The notes beneath the pieces are model-generated. The model searched no databases, was not told where the DNA came from, and was given only the letters and a program-made list of their open reading frames with translations. A program made the position numbers and the translations under genes. A DNA stretch of 64,000 nucleotides, taken from NCBI RefSeq assembly GCF_901000735.1, contig NC_081541.1:49414771-49478770 (forward strand), written 5' to 3'. Origin of the DNA: Corylus avellana. Its lineage: Eukaryota; Streptophyta; Magnoliopsida; Fagales; Betulaceae. This document shows, in pieces, positions 1 through 10,898 of this stretch (positions are counted from its first letter, which is position 1; each line of letters starts with the position of its first letter).

Positions 1-1198
1 ATGTGATAAGAGAGAAAAATTAGAAATAAACACCAAATTGTTAGGAAAAATATTATTAAAGTAGGAACAAAAATCTAATACAAAAGATAGCTTGAGGTAC
101 GATGAATCGCTACTAACAAATGTCAACTATACGTCAACTATACAACTATACATTAAAGACGTTCTATTCCTTATGCTACTCGGCCTTCCCCTTCCCTTTC
201 CCCACCGAGCTCATTCGCTCAAACTCCACTCGCATCAGCTCAAATTCCATTTTCATTCGCCCAACATTCGAATTCAATGGTTCAAAACATTTCAGAAGCT
301 GCCGCTCAAACGCTGAAGGTCTATTGAACGCAATGTCCAGCCTCCCCACCATTGATGTAAAGACATTGAACGCAATGTCTCGTGCAGTTCTTCCCATCTG
401 CAGCATAGAAAAACATAAATTAGAGCTTAAAATGCGAAAAATAGGGAGAAAGGTATGAGGTTTAAAAAGGTTTAGTGGGATCCAGCTTCTGTGCTTCCTT
501 TTCCTCCCTCTCCTTTCGAATAGAGCCCAAAAAAATTAAAAATTACTTTCATCTCTTTTTCTAATCGAAGGTTTGAAACATACATACATGATGATAAATG
601 TAGCAAAGACATTCTTAACTTACCTTGCTTGGCTTGACCGGCCAGAGAGATAGAGACAGAGACCAGTAAGGAGAGACAGAGACCGGCGAGGAAAGACAGA
701 GACGAGCGTGAGAGACTTAGCCTTAGGTTTAGGGTTAGATGAAAGTGATCTTCTGCCATTGCTTGTTGCCAATGAGGTATACTGGATGCCTCACGAATAT
801 TACTAGTCGCATTTAATGATTTTTATTTGATGGTAAAATGATTGTTTTAACCTTTTTGAATGGTAAAAATTTGAGAAGAGTATCTAGAAAAGCTAGGAGA
901 AACAAGGGGTTATTTTAGGTAGACAATCAGATTATTGTCCACCTAGCCCAAGTAGTCAACTCGATTGATTGACAACTTTGGCATTCTAAGCTCATATTAA
1001 AAACAGCCAAGTTCTAAGCATTATAGAGCTGTCTCAGTGAGTATAAAAATTTAGAAAGACTCGCACCGCACAACACCAATTGCTTAAATGAGATCTTTAA
1101 ATAAAAATATATTAGAAATATTATTTAAATATTAAAAAAAAATAAGGTCTCATTTTAAAGTTTTGCCTAAGACCTCAAAATACATTGAGCCAGCCCTG
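1..1198. other. Intergenic, no gene recognised
   Basis: AT-rich sequence with short open frames on both strands (92-458 plus, 472-759 minus). Their translations are low in complexity and match no family I know. A short stretch around 640-720 is rich in GAGACAGA-type repeats. Nothing here supports a gene. Confidence 0.5.
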
Positions 1199-2350
1199 TA
1201 TTTGGTGGACCATTCACCTTCTCTCTCACTTTTTTCATTCTAAATGATTGTTAGAGCCTTCATGATTTATATCAATATTTTGCTCATATTTTTTCCATAT
1301 CATCTTATAAATCAACTATTAAATTTGTGAATTTATGTAGACCCAACAAAAGTCAATAATGGACCCCACAAATCTAATGATTGATCTATTGAATTTGTAG
1401 GAGACTATAGAGAAAATATGAGCAAATTATTCCTACAAATCATTTCTCTTTCTCCTAATTAATGCTCTTCATTGTACAATCATTACATTGACAACCATTA
1501 AATAATTAAATTTGATTATCATTAACGTGATTTTGCTGCATCATTTTATTAAGTTGTAATGATAGAATTCATTGATTTTTCAACCATCTTTTAACCATCT
1601 CGATAATGAATGAATGAATGAATCCACCGTTGAACTTGTGTGGAGTTCACATGAGTCCACAAATCTAATGGTTGATTTATTGAATTTGTAGGATGAAATG
1701 AAAAAAAGATGAAAATATTACAATGAGAAATGCTAGGTTCTCTTCTAATGTTCTTCTTGTGTCCTCATATAATCTTAGGTGAATATTATTTTCTAAAAAT
1801 TGTATTTTCTAAAAATATATCGACTCTTACTATTTTATTAAATATTTACCAGCTCTTTGTAGGCACCGGTAACTATTAGTAGTGATAACCAACTTAGTTC
1901 GTATTTTATTAAAAAACAATAATATATATATAGAGAGAGTTTATATTTAACATTAATTCTGACTTTTAAAATTGTTATTTGATTAAAATTTAATGGTAAT
2001 CTATTCCAAGTCAAATCACATTTAGGGATAAAAAGGAGATAAGAAACTTGCATATAACATTATTCATATATTTATTGTCCATATAAGCTACATAATATAC
2101 TCCAAACAACATAAAAACATACTAATAATTGTCTGAAAACACTATTAAACAGAGAAATAAAACATAACATAAATCTTAAAGCAACCAAAATATGTCCAAG
2201 TAGCACTTCAATAGCCATCACTCTTAAGCATCCTCATCCTCAGACTCACCCTCATCCCGGCCAGTTGGATTGTCACCCGCCCAACCAAATAAACCTGGTC
2301 CAGATGATCTCAGCCGCCTCCCGCCGGCGCTGGAGAGTTCAAGTCAGGAG

Positions 2351-3680
2351 CTAGCGAAAGCTAGGAATAATATAAACAAGCAGGGATAGAATAATAGCAT
2401 AAGCAATTACCCACATAAATGTTATAAAATTATCAAAATTAGTTGACTTAATCCTCTCTCCAGCAGAACTCAACCAATGATTTTTCTTGGGCATTGTTAT
2501 GGAAAGAATTCCGCTATCAAACTTTGAACGAATTTCATGTCCATTACAATCTTCTGGAATCTTAACTTATTTATGAAAATCGCCATTGATTGCACTATGT
2601 CCCCTAATTTCAACTTCTCCGCGATTGTTGCGTAGAACAATAATTCCTCCTCTTCTGAACCCTACAAAAACCCAGAAACAATTTACTTTCACATTTACAT
2701 CACATCATTCAAAACACCCAAAAAAAATAAATAAATAAACTCTATCTTTTACACCAAAAAGCCCCAAAACCAATTAAGCTTTCAAATCAACCTTTTTTCC
2801 ATAAACAAAAACCCTATTTTCTAAATACAATGCATCGCCAAACCAACTATCATTGTCACTCTTGAATTAGAAAGACCATGTTGATGTGTTATACCCTAAT
2901 AATGTTGTACAACTTATAATATTGCTTGATTTTACATATCAAACGTGTAATTTTAAATTAAATCACATAAAATGTATTGGGAGTGCAAAATTTGTGTTTT
3001 CAAATCACAGGCAAGGGAATATTTAAAAATAAAAATTAAGAAAAAAAAAAGCGCAATTTTAATGGGTAAACAACGATTTTACCAAACACTTAACTATATA
3101 AAAAATCGCGTTTTCAAAATCCTATGTACTTTTTGAACTCGCAAACCCAAACAAACCCTTAAAATTATCCCAACAAGCCCTTTAAAGCATTCCTATTGAG
3201 CTCTTTAAATTTAGTTTGTTCTCCAAATACCAAGTGCAAAAAAGTGAGAGTTATTTAGTTTCTTAATCTTATATATTCATTTTCTTTCTCTCAGAATCAA
3301 AATAACAAAAAAAATTAAAAAATAATAATAATAATATTTAACATTAATAGAGGAACATATAGTGAGTTTGATATTTGGTTCCTTTTAAAAGTGGCTCTTC
3401 AAATCTAAAAAATTGAGTTTTTCTCTTCAAATTTAACCTTTATTTAAAGAGCTCAATAGGGATGCTCTTAGTAATCACATGTTAACCCAGAAAACTATAT
3501 ATAGTTAATTTAGCTAAACTCCGATCCATGAGTTTCAGATTCTCTCGAAATTCTCAAGTAGAACAAAAGACTCGGGCTAAGAGATGAAATACCTTGAAGA
3601 TGAAGCTCGAGAACGTCACGTCCTTCTTCTTGATGCCACTTGCAAAAGGTTTCGATTGCTTTGGCCTTCTTTGTTTCCAT
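2351..3680 (-). pseudogene. RTM2-like HSP20-domain membrane protein, broken tandem copy
   Basis: This is the paralogue of the gene at 8785-9721. Exon 1 (3593-3680) encodes METKKAKAIETFCKW followed by HQEEGRDVLELHLQ. It lacks six residues (TMPSDF region) found in the other copy. Exon 2 (2351-2661) starts GFRRGGIIVLRNN and keeps the alpha-crystallin block. An in-frame TAA at 2567-2569 replaces the GAT (Asp) codon of the partner, directly after the residues NGDFHK. Beyond the stop the frame remains open through the MPKK end of the domain and a hydrophobic segment (FITFMWVIAYAIILSLLVYI) to a TAG at 2351-2353. The intron carries a 283-bp MITE. A roughly 640-bp fold-back element lies about 80 bp upstream of the ATG. 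A product would end after about 60 residues, so I call it a pseudogene. Expression of a truncated peptide cannot be excluded. Confidence 0.8.
3185..3467. mobile_element. Harbinger/Tourist-like MITE, 283 bp, TTA duplication
   Basis: The ends are inverted repeats: AGCATTCCTATTGAGCTCTT on the left and, read on the other strand, GAGCATCCCTATTGAGCTCT on the right. TTA flanks both sides (3182-3184 and 3468-3470). The paralogous sequences at about 9527 and 4890 read AGCCCTTTAGTAATCAC without the insert, which is the empty site with a single TTA. A 3-bp TTA duplication with such ends is typical of PIF/Harbinger-derived MITEs. A second family member is at 56334-56712. Confidence 0.85.
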
Positions 3681-3731
3681 TGCTTTTAATAGATTGATAC
3701 ACAAAAACAAACCCTAGCCGGCTCCCCTATT

Positions 3732-3734
<3 letters not shown>

Positions 3735-3763
<29 letters not shown>
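3735..3763. repeat. (AT)n microsatellite
   Basis: Pure TA repeat directly left of the fold-back element. A matching TA tract (4405-4425) lies on its right side. In the other duplicated copy this position is only TATGTATATATATTC (around 9777), which serves as a TATA-like region. Confidence 0.9.
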
Positions 3764-3765
<2 letters not shown>

Positions 3766-4404
3766 AAAAAATATAATTTAGAAAAATATAATTTAGCCCC
3801 CTAAACTACCGGTAATTTTCATTTTAGCCCCGTAATGTTCAAAAAATGATAAAGTAGCCCACCAAACTACCAAACAGTTGCAATTTCGCCACTCCGTTAG
3901 TCATTATTGTCAAATAAGATGGAAACTTCAAAACTACATTGTTTTAGAAAGGTTAAGTTACTAAAATACCTTTTTGGAAAAAAAAAAATCAATTTAAAAA
4001 ATGCCCTCCAAAACGACGTCGTTTTGAGAGAGAAAAAAAGGCCATGGGTGGCCGGCGAGCCACCCCTAACCACCGTATTTTTTTTATTTTCCCCTCAAAA
4101 CGACTTCGTTTTGGGGGGTATTTTTTAAATTGATTTTTTTTTTTCCCCAAAATTCCTCAAAACAACGTCGTTTTTGGGGGGGCATTTTTTAAATTGAATT
4201 TTTTTTTTTCAAAATGGCATTTTAGTAACTTAACCTCAAAAAAGACGACGTTTTGCACTTTCCATCCAATTTGACGATGTTGAGTAACGGAGTGGCCAAA
4301 TTGTAACTTTTTGGTAGTTTTGAGGCTACTTTATCACTTTTTAAACATTATGGGGCTAAAATGAAAATACCTGATAGTTTGGGGGGCTAAATTATATTTT
4401 TCCC
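3764..4404. mobile_element. Fold-back (long terminal inverted repeat) element in a TA tract
   Basis: The left arm (about 3764-4030) and right arm (about 4140-4404) are inverted copies. The left end reads GGAAAAAATATAATTTAG and then CCCCCTAAACTACC. The right end is GGTAGTTTGGGGGGCTAA followed by ATTATATTTTTCCC. Both arms include a CGCCACTCCGTTA/TAACGGAGTGGCC block and AAAACGACGTCGTTTT-type palindromes. The centre holds a short GC-rich piece (GGCCATGGGTGGCCGG, GAGCCACCCC). There is no transposase frame. The class is uncertain; MULE-like or generic fold-back are both possible. Confidence 0.75.
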
Positions 4405-4739
4405 ATATATATATATATATATATAAACCCCGTTTAGTTTGCGGAATAGACCTTTGGAATGGACTAGCTAATTCTAGGTATAACTATTTCTTTGTTTGGT
4501 AACATACTATTCCTGAGAATAGTTTATTTCTATATATGGGACTACTAATTAAGGAAATTAAGTATTTGGATATGAAATCGAATTTCTAAACTACCTTAAT
4601 TATCTTGAACTTAATATTTATTTCATCTCTATTCGAAGATTTCCTTGATTCTTGAGAGCATATTATCTTTCTTTCTTTTTTCAACATAATTGCATGTTAA
4701 AAATTTGAATAATTCTACAAGTCCCTTTTATGTCACCCT

Positions 4740-5030
4740 AAAAATGAGATGGCTTTTAAAATTAACATTTGATTAAAATTCAATAACGATTAAAAAAACA
4801 TTATTTTAAAGGGTAGATAGCAATTTTACCAAATACTTTTTGAACTCACAAATCTAAACAAACCCTTAAAATCATCTCAAAAAGCCCTTTAGTAATCACA
4901 TGTTAACCCAGAAAAGTATAATTAATTTAGTTAATTAAACTCCATGAGTTTCAGATTCTCTCTCAAGGAAAACAGAAGACTCGGGTTAAGAGATAAAATA
5001 TACCTTGAAGATGAAGCTCGAGAACGTCAC
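4740..5030 (-). pseudogene. Third, truncated copy of the RTM2-like 5' region
   Basis: The sequence from about 4860 to 5030 repeats the intron and exon-1 end of the RTM2-like genes: AGCCCTTTAGTAATCACATG, GTTAACCCAGAAAAGTATA, then the donor and the codons for DVLELHLQ (5013-5030, minus). Homology stops abruptly at 5030, inside exon 1, so no start codon or N-terminus remains. It is a scrap of the same local duplication process. Short duplicated blocks nearby (4550-4640, 5230-5300 and 5335-5420, each with AAACTACGTACCTTA-like text) show further small rearrangements. Confidence 0.65.
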
Positions 5031-5513
5031 AAAAGCACTGGGGACGTCTATTAATCAAGCTTAATTTCTTCTATTTATAATTAATTAATCATTGAAGAAG
5101 TTTATTCTTTCTTTATTATAAATTATTTTTTAGCATTATTAATTTATTCATTGAAACCCTAATATATAGTAAAACCCTAACCGGCCCTATATTTTACCAT
5201 TTTTTTTCTTTTTTTCTTGAAAGGAATCGAGCGACCATTAAGGAAATTAGGTATTTTATATGAAATCAAATCTAAACTACGTACCTTATATATCTTGAAC
5301 TTTTTTTTAGGAGAAAAAAAAAAAATCTCTAAACTACGTACCTTAATTATCTTGAACATAATCTTTATTTAATCTCTAGCTATTCGAAAATTTCCTTGAG
5401 ACTTGACAGCAAATTATCAATTTTTTTTTTTAAACATGATTGCATGCTTAAAAAATTTAGTTCAAGAGGAAGAAAAAAAATCAAAACCCACCTAAGCAAG
5501 TGACTTTAAAAAG

Positions 5514-5687
5514 AGCAATGCCAGAAGTGGGATTTTGTCTACCGTATATCTCTAAAAATGATGTGACTTTTAAAATTACCTTTAAATTTGTAACGGATCA
5601 CTATTGTATTTTGATATAATTGTGATTTTAAAATCCACATTACTTTTGAGGATAAAGGTGAATAAAAGTCATACTTCTAACATTACT
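5514..5687. mobile_element. Small MITE, GAGCAATGCCAGAAGT ends
   Basis: The left end AGCAATGCCAGAAGTGGGA is mirrored on the right by AGTAATGTTAGAAGTATGA (read on the minus strand). The inner part contains the paired TTTTAAAATTACC and TGATTTTAAAATCCAC blocks. The ends resemble the GAGWAATGYTA group found at five other places in this window. The target duplication is not clear here. Confidence 0.6.
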
Positions 5688-5789
5688 AAACAAAATTTTA
5701 AACCTAGTTTACTAGCCAATCGCATGATTTGGGGTATTTTTGTCAAAAATAAAATTTTAAAACCCTAGACTAACTTAACCCTAGCTAAA

Positions 5790-5796
5790 CTTTCCT

Positions 5797-5844
<48 letters not shown>

Positions 5845-6821
5845 CGAGTTATCTTCATTAATATAAAATCAATCTTGAGCAAAATGTTCCAGCATACAAT
5901 GCAAAAGATACAAGTTCAAAACTCTACGGCCACAACACTATCTATGACATATACCCAAATAACCAATAGCCTCTTGGGCTATTACAAAACATCACCTTAA
6001 AAATGTCATTATCACAATTAGTATATAGATCTACAGAATAAAACGACGAATCACGACTTTGTCTCTTTCATAAATGACAATTCTTTCATAAACTTGATAA
6101 CTCTTCTGCCATCGGTCAATAGTTTGGTCCCAGAAAAGAACCAGAAGAAAAGAAACAACCTACTGGAAACCATTTCATTATTCTTAAGCAAAACCAAAGA
6201 AAACAACAAATCCAAGACCTGCTGTAGCCAGAGCAATAGCAAACTTGTCTTATTCAAAAGAAAAAAGGAAAAATACAAAATTTATATAAAAAATAGAAAT
6301 TATAAAAAATAAAAAATAAAAAAAAATAAATAAATAAAATAAAAAAAAGAGTGAGGGTAAAAAACATCCCACTCCCAGTGACGTAGTTGCTGACACGCCA
6401 ACGTGTGGGACCCACATGTCGGCGCGTGGCCGGCAGAATAATGCATGAAGGCCATCGGCTGGAAAGAAGGGGTGGCCGATGAGCACGGTCTGCAATAGCG
6501 TGGATGGACAGAACTAATGGAGAAAACCATATCTGATTCTAAAGAAAATAGATATATAAACCCCATCAAATCTGGTGGGATGGCGATGTGCAAAACGTGA
6601 CAAGCCGGTAAAGAGTCTGGACAACGAATCTAAGCAAAAGAGGGGGAAGAGAAAGAAAGAGGGGGGTGGGGGGGTTTCACTCCTCCCCTGCCGCCTAGGG
6701 TCTTTTTTTTCACTAATTCACAAGTTGTTTCTCAGAAATTAAGTAATATTGTGTATATTATTTAATCCTAGCTAAACTAATTAAAACTCAAACCCTAAAA
6801 CTAAACCCCCCATATACATTT
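5790..6821. other. Intergenic with long poly(A) run and a possible retroposon remnant
   Basis: A T-run followed by an A-run at about 5798-5840 precedes TAGTACGAGTTATCTTCATT and about 700 bp of unique-looking sequence that is more balanced in base composition around 6360-6700. That part includes a small imperfect palindrome (CACGCCAACGTGTGGGACC with ACATGTCGGCGCGTGG) and a G-run at 6661-6675. Short frames on both strands (6051-6593) are low-complexity. No gene is recognised. Confidence 0.4.
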
Positions 6822-6924
6822 GGCAGACCATTTACCTTCTCTCTCACTTTTTCATTCTAAATTATTGTTAGGGCCTTAATAATTTACAAACATAACACAC
6901 GACACTAACTACAATTAAGACTTG

Positions 6925-7064
6925 ACCCTAAAGGATAGCTCAATTGGCTACTAACCACGTTATATAAAGCATTGGTTACTAGTTCGAAACTCAATTCTCC
7001 CTCTTCCCTCTTCCCCCGTCTTCTTGGTTGGTCATATTCAACCAAAAAAAAAAAAAAAAAAAAA
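6925..7064 (+). mobile_element. tRNA-derived SINE
   Basis: CCCTAAAGGATAGCTCAATTGG contains a polymerase III A box (TAGCTCAATTGG, 6936-6947). TAGTTCGAAAC (6980-6990) is a B-box-like motif at tRNA spacing. The element ends in about 21 A residues (7044-7064). The same head occurs at 29619-29727 and three times in 46886-47640. Target duplications are not clear. Confidence 0.7.
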
Positions 7065-8784
7065 CCTCAACGGAGACTTCTACCTTGACTACAACTTCTA
7101 TTTGTACATTAACTATAAAAAGATAGTTATTTTACACAAACTGACTTCTCATTCTTTTCAACCTTATCAAGATATTCCGTCTCGTTAAATTATATATTCC
7201 AACTATTTTAGTAATCATTCATATAATTGTCATTCAACTATGATAATGTGGCAATGAAAATTAACCTTTTGATTAACAAAGACTTGTAAAAATAAAAGGC
7301 AATGGTTAATATTCAATGTCATATCACCATAGTTGTAAGCAGTCATATGGCATGCTACACATCATTATCCCAACCATCTCTTTTCGAAAATCTAATGAAT
7401 CCACCATTGAATTTGTGGACTTATGTGGATCTTACAAAAATTCAATGGTAGATTCACTCATTCACTATATGGAGATCATTGAGATAATGATTTTTATCAT
7501 TTATGGTCTACTAAATATCATGGAATCCTTCATACAATTGATTTCTCCTAAGAAAAATGATTTGTGTCAATATTTTGCCCATATTTTTTTCATATCATCT
7601 TACAAATCAACCATTAAATTTGTGGATTATGTGGACCCAACATAAGTCAATGGTGGATCCCACAAATCTAATAATTGATCTATTGAATTTGTGGGAGACT
7701 ACGGAGAAAATATGGGCAAATGATTCATACAAATCATTTCTCTTTCTCCTAATGCTCTTCTTTGTACAATCATTACATTTGACAACCATTAAATAATTAA
7801 AGTTGATTATCATTAACGTGATTTTGCCACATCATTTTATAAGTTGTAATGATAGAATTTTTTTTTCAACCATCTCTATAATGAATGGATGAATCCACCA
7901 TTGAATTTGTGTGGGGTTCACTTGAGTCCACAAATCTAATGGTGAATTTGTAGGATGAGTTGAAAAAAAAGAGGGAAAAATATTAATGTGAATCATGTCT
8001 CTTTCTCATATTCTAATGGGGAATGTTAAGTTCTCTTCTAGTGTTCTCCTCATATCCTCATAATCCTAGATGAATATTATTTTCTGAAAATATATCGGCG
8101 CTTACTATTTTATTAAATATTTACCGGCTCTTTGTAGGCGCCGGTAACTATTAGTAGTGATAACCAACTTAATTCGTATTTTATTAAAAAAATATATATA
8201 TTGTTTATATTTAACATTAATCCGTGTACATCAAAATCATATTCATTCATTAATTCAACAACACACTATTAAATAGTGAAATAAAACTCTTCAACCACCT
8301 TCATAAGGTGATGTAGCTTTTAAAATCGTTATTGAATCAAAGTTTTAAAGTGATCTATTTCGAGTTAAATCACATTTAGGGATAAAAAGGGAATAAAGAA
8401 TCTTGCATGTAGCATTATTCATATATTTATTGTCAATATAAGCTACATAAAATGTACTCCAAACACTATAAAAACATAATAATAATTGTCTGAAAACACT
8501 ATTAAACAGAGAAATAAAACATAACATATATAATTCTTAAAGCAACCAAAATATGTCCAAGTAGCCCTTCAATAACCATCACTCTTTAATTTTCCTTTTC
8601 CCCCTCTCCCGCTTTGAATAAAAAAAAAAAATTAATTAATAAAAAAAAAAATCACTCTTTAAGCATCATCATCCTCAGACTCACCCTCATCCCGGCCAGT
8701 TGGATTGTTACCCGCCCAACCAAATAAACCTGATACAGATGATCTCGGCCGCCTCCCGCTGGCACCGGAGAGTTCAAGTCAGAG

Positions 8785-9721
8785 CTAGCGAGGGCTAATA
8801 TAAGGTGCAAGCTGGCCGGCTAGAATACAAATAGCAATTCCCACCGTAAATATTATATAACTATCAAAATTAGTTGACTTAATCTTCTCTCCGGCGGAAC
8901 TCAACCAATGATTTTTCTTAGGCATTGTTATGGAAAGAATTCCGCTATCAAACTTTGAACGAATATCATGTCCATTACAATCTTCTGGAATCTTAACATC
9001 TTTATGAAAGAAGCCATTGATTACACTTTGTCCAGTAATTTCAACTTCTCCTAGATTATAGTTGCGTCGAACAGTAATTTCTCCTTTTTTGAACCCTAGC
9101 AAAATTCAAAAACAAATTACTTTTACATAGACGTCACATCTATCAATCAAACAAAAATAAACTAGATGTATTTTTTACACCAAAAATTAAGCCCCAAAAC
9201 GAATCTTGAAAATGAAGCTTTTCCCACAAAACAAAAACCATATTATCTGTCGATCGAACCGACTATCTTTGTCACTCTTGAATTAGAAACAACATGTTAC
9301 CCTAATGATGTTGCACAACTTATGATGTGTTTGGCGTTGCAATTTTACATATCAAAAGTGTAATTTTAAATCAAATCACATAAAATGTGTTATGAGATTA
9401 CGTTTTCAAAAATACACCGATAAACTAACATCGATTTTACCAAACACTTAACTACACTAAAAATAGCTTTTTTAAATCGTACTTTTTGAACTCGCAGACT
9501 CAAACAAAAATCATCCCAACAAGCCCTTTAGTAATCACATGTTAACCCAAAAAAGTATAATTAATTTAGTTAAACTCCCTGGAAATTCTCAAGGAAAACA
9601 AAAGAGATGAAATACCTTGAAAATGAAGCTCGAGAACGTCACGTCCTTCTTCTTGACGCCAATTGCAAAAGGGTTCGAAATCAGAGGGCATGGTCTTAGC
9701 TTTGGCCTTCTTCGTTTCCAT
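8785..9721 (-). CDS. RTM2-like protein: HSP20/alpha-crystallin domain with C-terminal membrane anchor
   Basis: Two exons: 9616-9721 and 8785-9095, phase 1, with standard GT-AG ends (G|GTATTT and CTAG|GG). The product is 138 residues. Residues about 13-97 form an alpha-crystallin-like fold: DFEPFCNWRQEEGRDVLELH, then FKKGEITVRR, VEITGQSVINGFFHKDVKIP, and EIRSKF-like SKFDSGILSITMPKK. Residues 114-134 (SYIIFTVGIAICILAGQLAPY) form one membrane segment. This layout is that of plant RTM2-like small heat-shock-related proteins. Arabidopsis RTM2 restricts long-distance movement of potyviruses in phloem, but most relatives are uncharacterised, so that role must not be assumed here. The start is the Met of METKKAK, because an upstream in-frame Met lies in the leader. 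A TATATATACATAAAC stretch lies 50-70 bp upstream. It is shorter than RTM2 itself, lacking a long linker. Its tandem partner at 2351-3680 is broken. Confidence 0.85.
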
Positions 9722-9789
9722 TGCTTTTAATTCATCGATCATACACAAAAACAAACCCTAGCCGGCCCTACTGTTTATGTATATATATT

Positions 9790-10898
9790 CGATCGGCTGA
9801 CCATTGGACAGCTGGTGATAAGAATCCAAGGATTTTATTACTTCGAGCCAATTGAATTTCCAATTAATAATTCCCAAAAAAATGGTTTCGTGATTCATAT
9901 CTATATTATAAATTTACACATAAATTTTTAGTATCCCTTAGAAATAGTGATGATTATCAAAGGTTGAATGATAACACAAATCAATTAACATTAGAGAATA
10001 ACTTCTATAATTAAGGTATCGGCACATATACTTGATTAGAAAAAAAAAACAAAAAAAAGTATCGGCACATATCAAGCTTTTTGTGCCTTCCAATAATAAG
10101 TTGACACATCAACTTAAAACAACAAATAACTTTACTGTGAAAACACCGGATCATACCTCTTTTAGCACTTATGGACAAAAAACCCCTCCTCTTTGCGATT
10201 AATGTGTACAATTGTAAGTGCACTCTATCTAATAAGTGAAGTTGGCTTGTTAGTTTTGAATGACAATTCCATAAGAAAAAGAAATAACTAATACAGGAAT
10301 GTTAAATTTCCAGTGAACTCAAAACTAGAAGGACTACTTGAAAAAAGAAAAAACCCTAGAAGCACTGAAGAAGAGCCTTGTGTAGTCTAATCTTAGCCAT
10401 GTAAATGACATGGTGTGATTTAGCCAAAATCTCTAACCACATATGGCAGGTACGACAATCCAAAAACAAAGACAGGAAGACAATCTGAAGACTTCACTTT
10501 ATTACTTCGTTTTATCTGAAAATTACCTCAAAATTATTTTTCTTTTGAAAAAGAATTTTGTACTGCCAAGAATATCAAACATGTTATGGCACCTCTATAG
10601 ATATCATTCCCCGATTACATTTCCTCAACTGCCAGCTTGTACAACCTCTTTCTCATACCAACTACAAAAAATTACACAAACCACATGATTTCACAAAAAT
10701 CAAACCAATTCCAGTGTCATCGGGACAAAAGGGCTTTCGCGCAACACAACGGAACACATTCTCTACTCCATTAATCTTCAGAGTGACCCAAATGATTGAC
10801 TTAAAGCCTTTTCTCCATGACGTTCCCTTGCAGCTTTGTATGAAACAAACTTGATAAAGCCCCCTTAGATCTTGAAAAGCTACTCTTGTGATGTATCT
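9790..10898. other. Intergenic and 3' flank of eIF5B
   Basis: No coding signal. The part nearest 10898, perhaps down to about 10300, probably holds the 3' UTR of eIF5B. I see no decisive poly(A) signal. Open frames at 10443-10854 on the plus strand lie opposite the presumed UTR and have no recognisable content. Confidence 0.45.

Larger units (their letters stand above)
1199..3720. repeat. Segmental duplication, copy A (partner 6822-9775)
   Basis: This stretch and 6822-9775 are two diverged copies of the same locus in the same orientation. Shared landmarks in order: a TTCACCTTCTCTCTCACTTT block, a block about sequence around a 'TTGATCTATTGAATTTGT' motif, an ACCGGCTC/GTAGGC-type block, and then the RTM2-like gene with its intron and 5' region. 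Copy B has about 650 bp extra near 6890-7560, including a SINE. Copy A carries a MITE at 3185-3467 that copy B lacks. Divergence is moderate with many small indels, so the duplication is not very recent. Confidence 0.8.
6822..9775. repeat. Segmental duplication, copy B (partner 1199-3720)
   Basis: Collinear with copy A. It carries the intact RTM2-like gene. Sequence from about 6890 to 7560 is not in copy A and includes a SINE (about 6925-7064). A short ATGAATCCACCATTGAATTTG block occurs twice inside (around 7395 and 7890), which shows an additional internal duplication. Confidence 0.8.

Noticed and set aside
472..759. 95-codon minus frame with hydrophobic stretch
   Set aside because: Low-complexity Leu/Ser translation of GAGACAGA-type repeats; no start context or family match.
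2351..3680. Calling copy A an intact RTM2-like gene by an alternative splice
   Set aside because: No GT/AG pair around 2567-2569 removes the stop while keeping the conserved IPED and SKFDSG blocks in frame.
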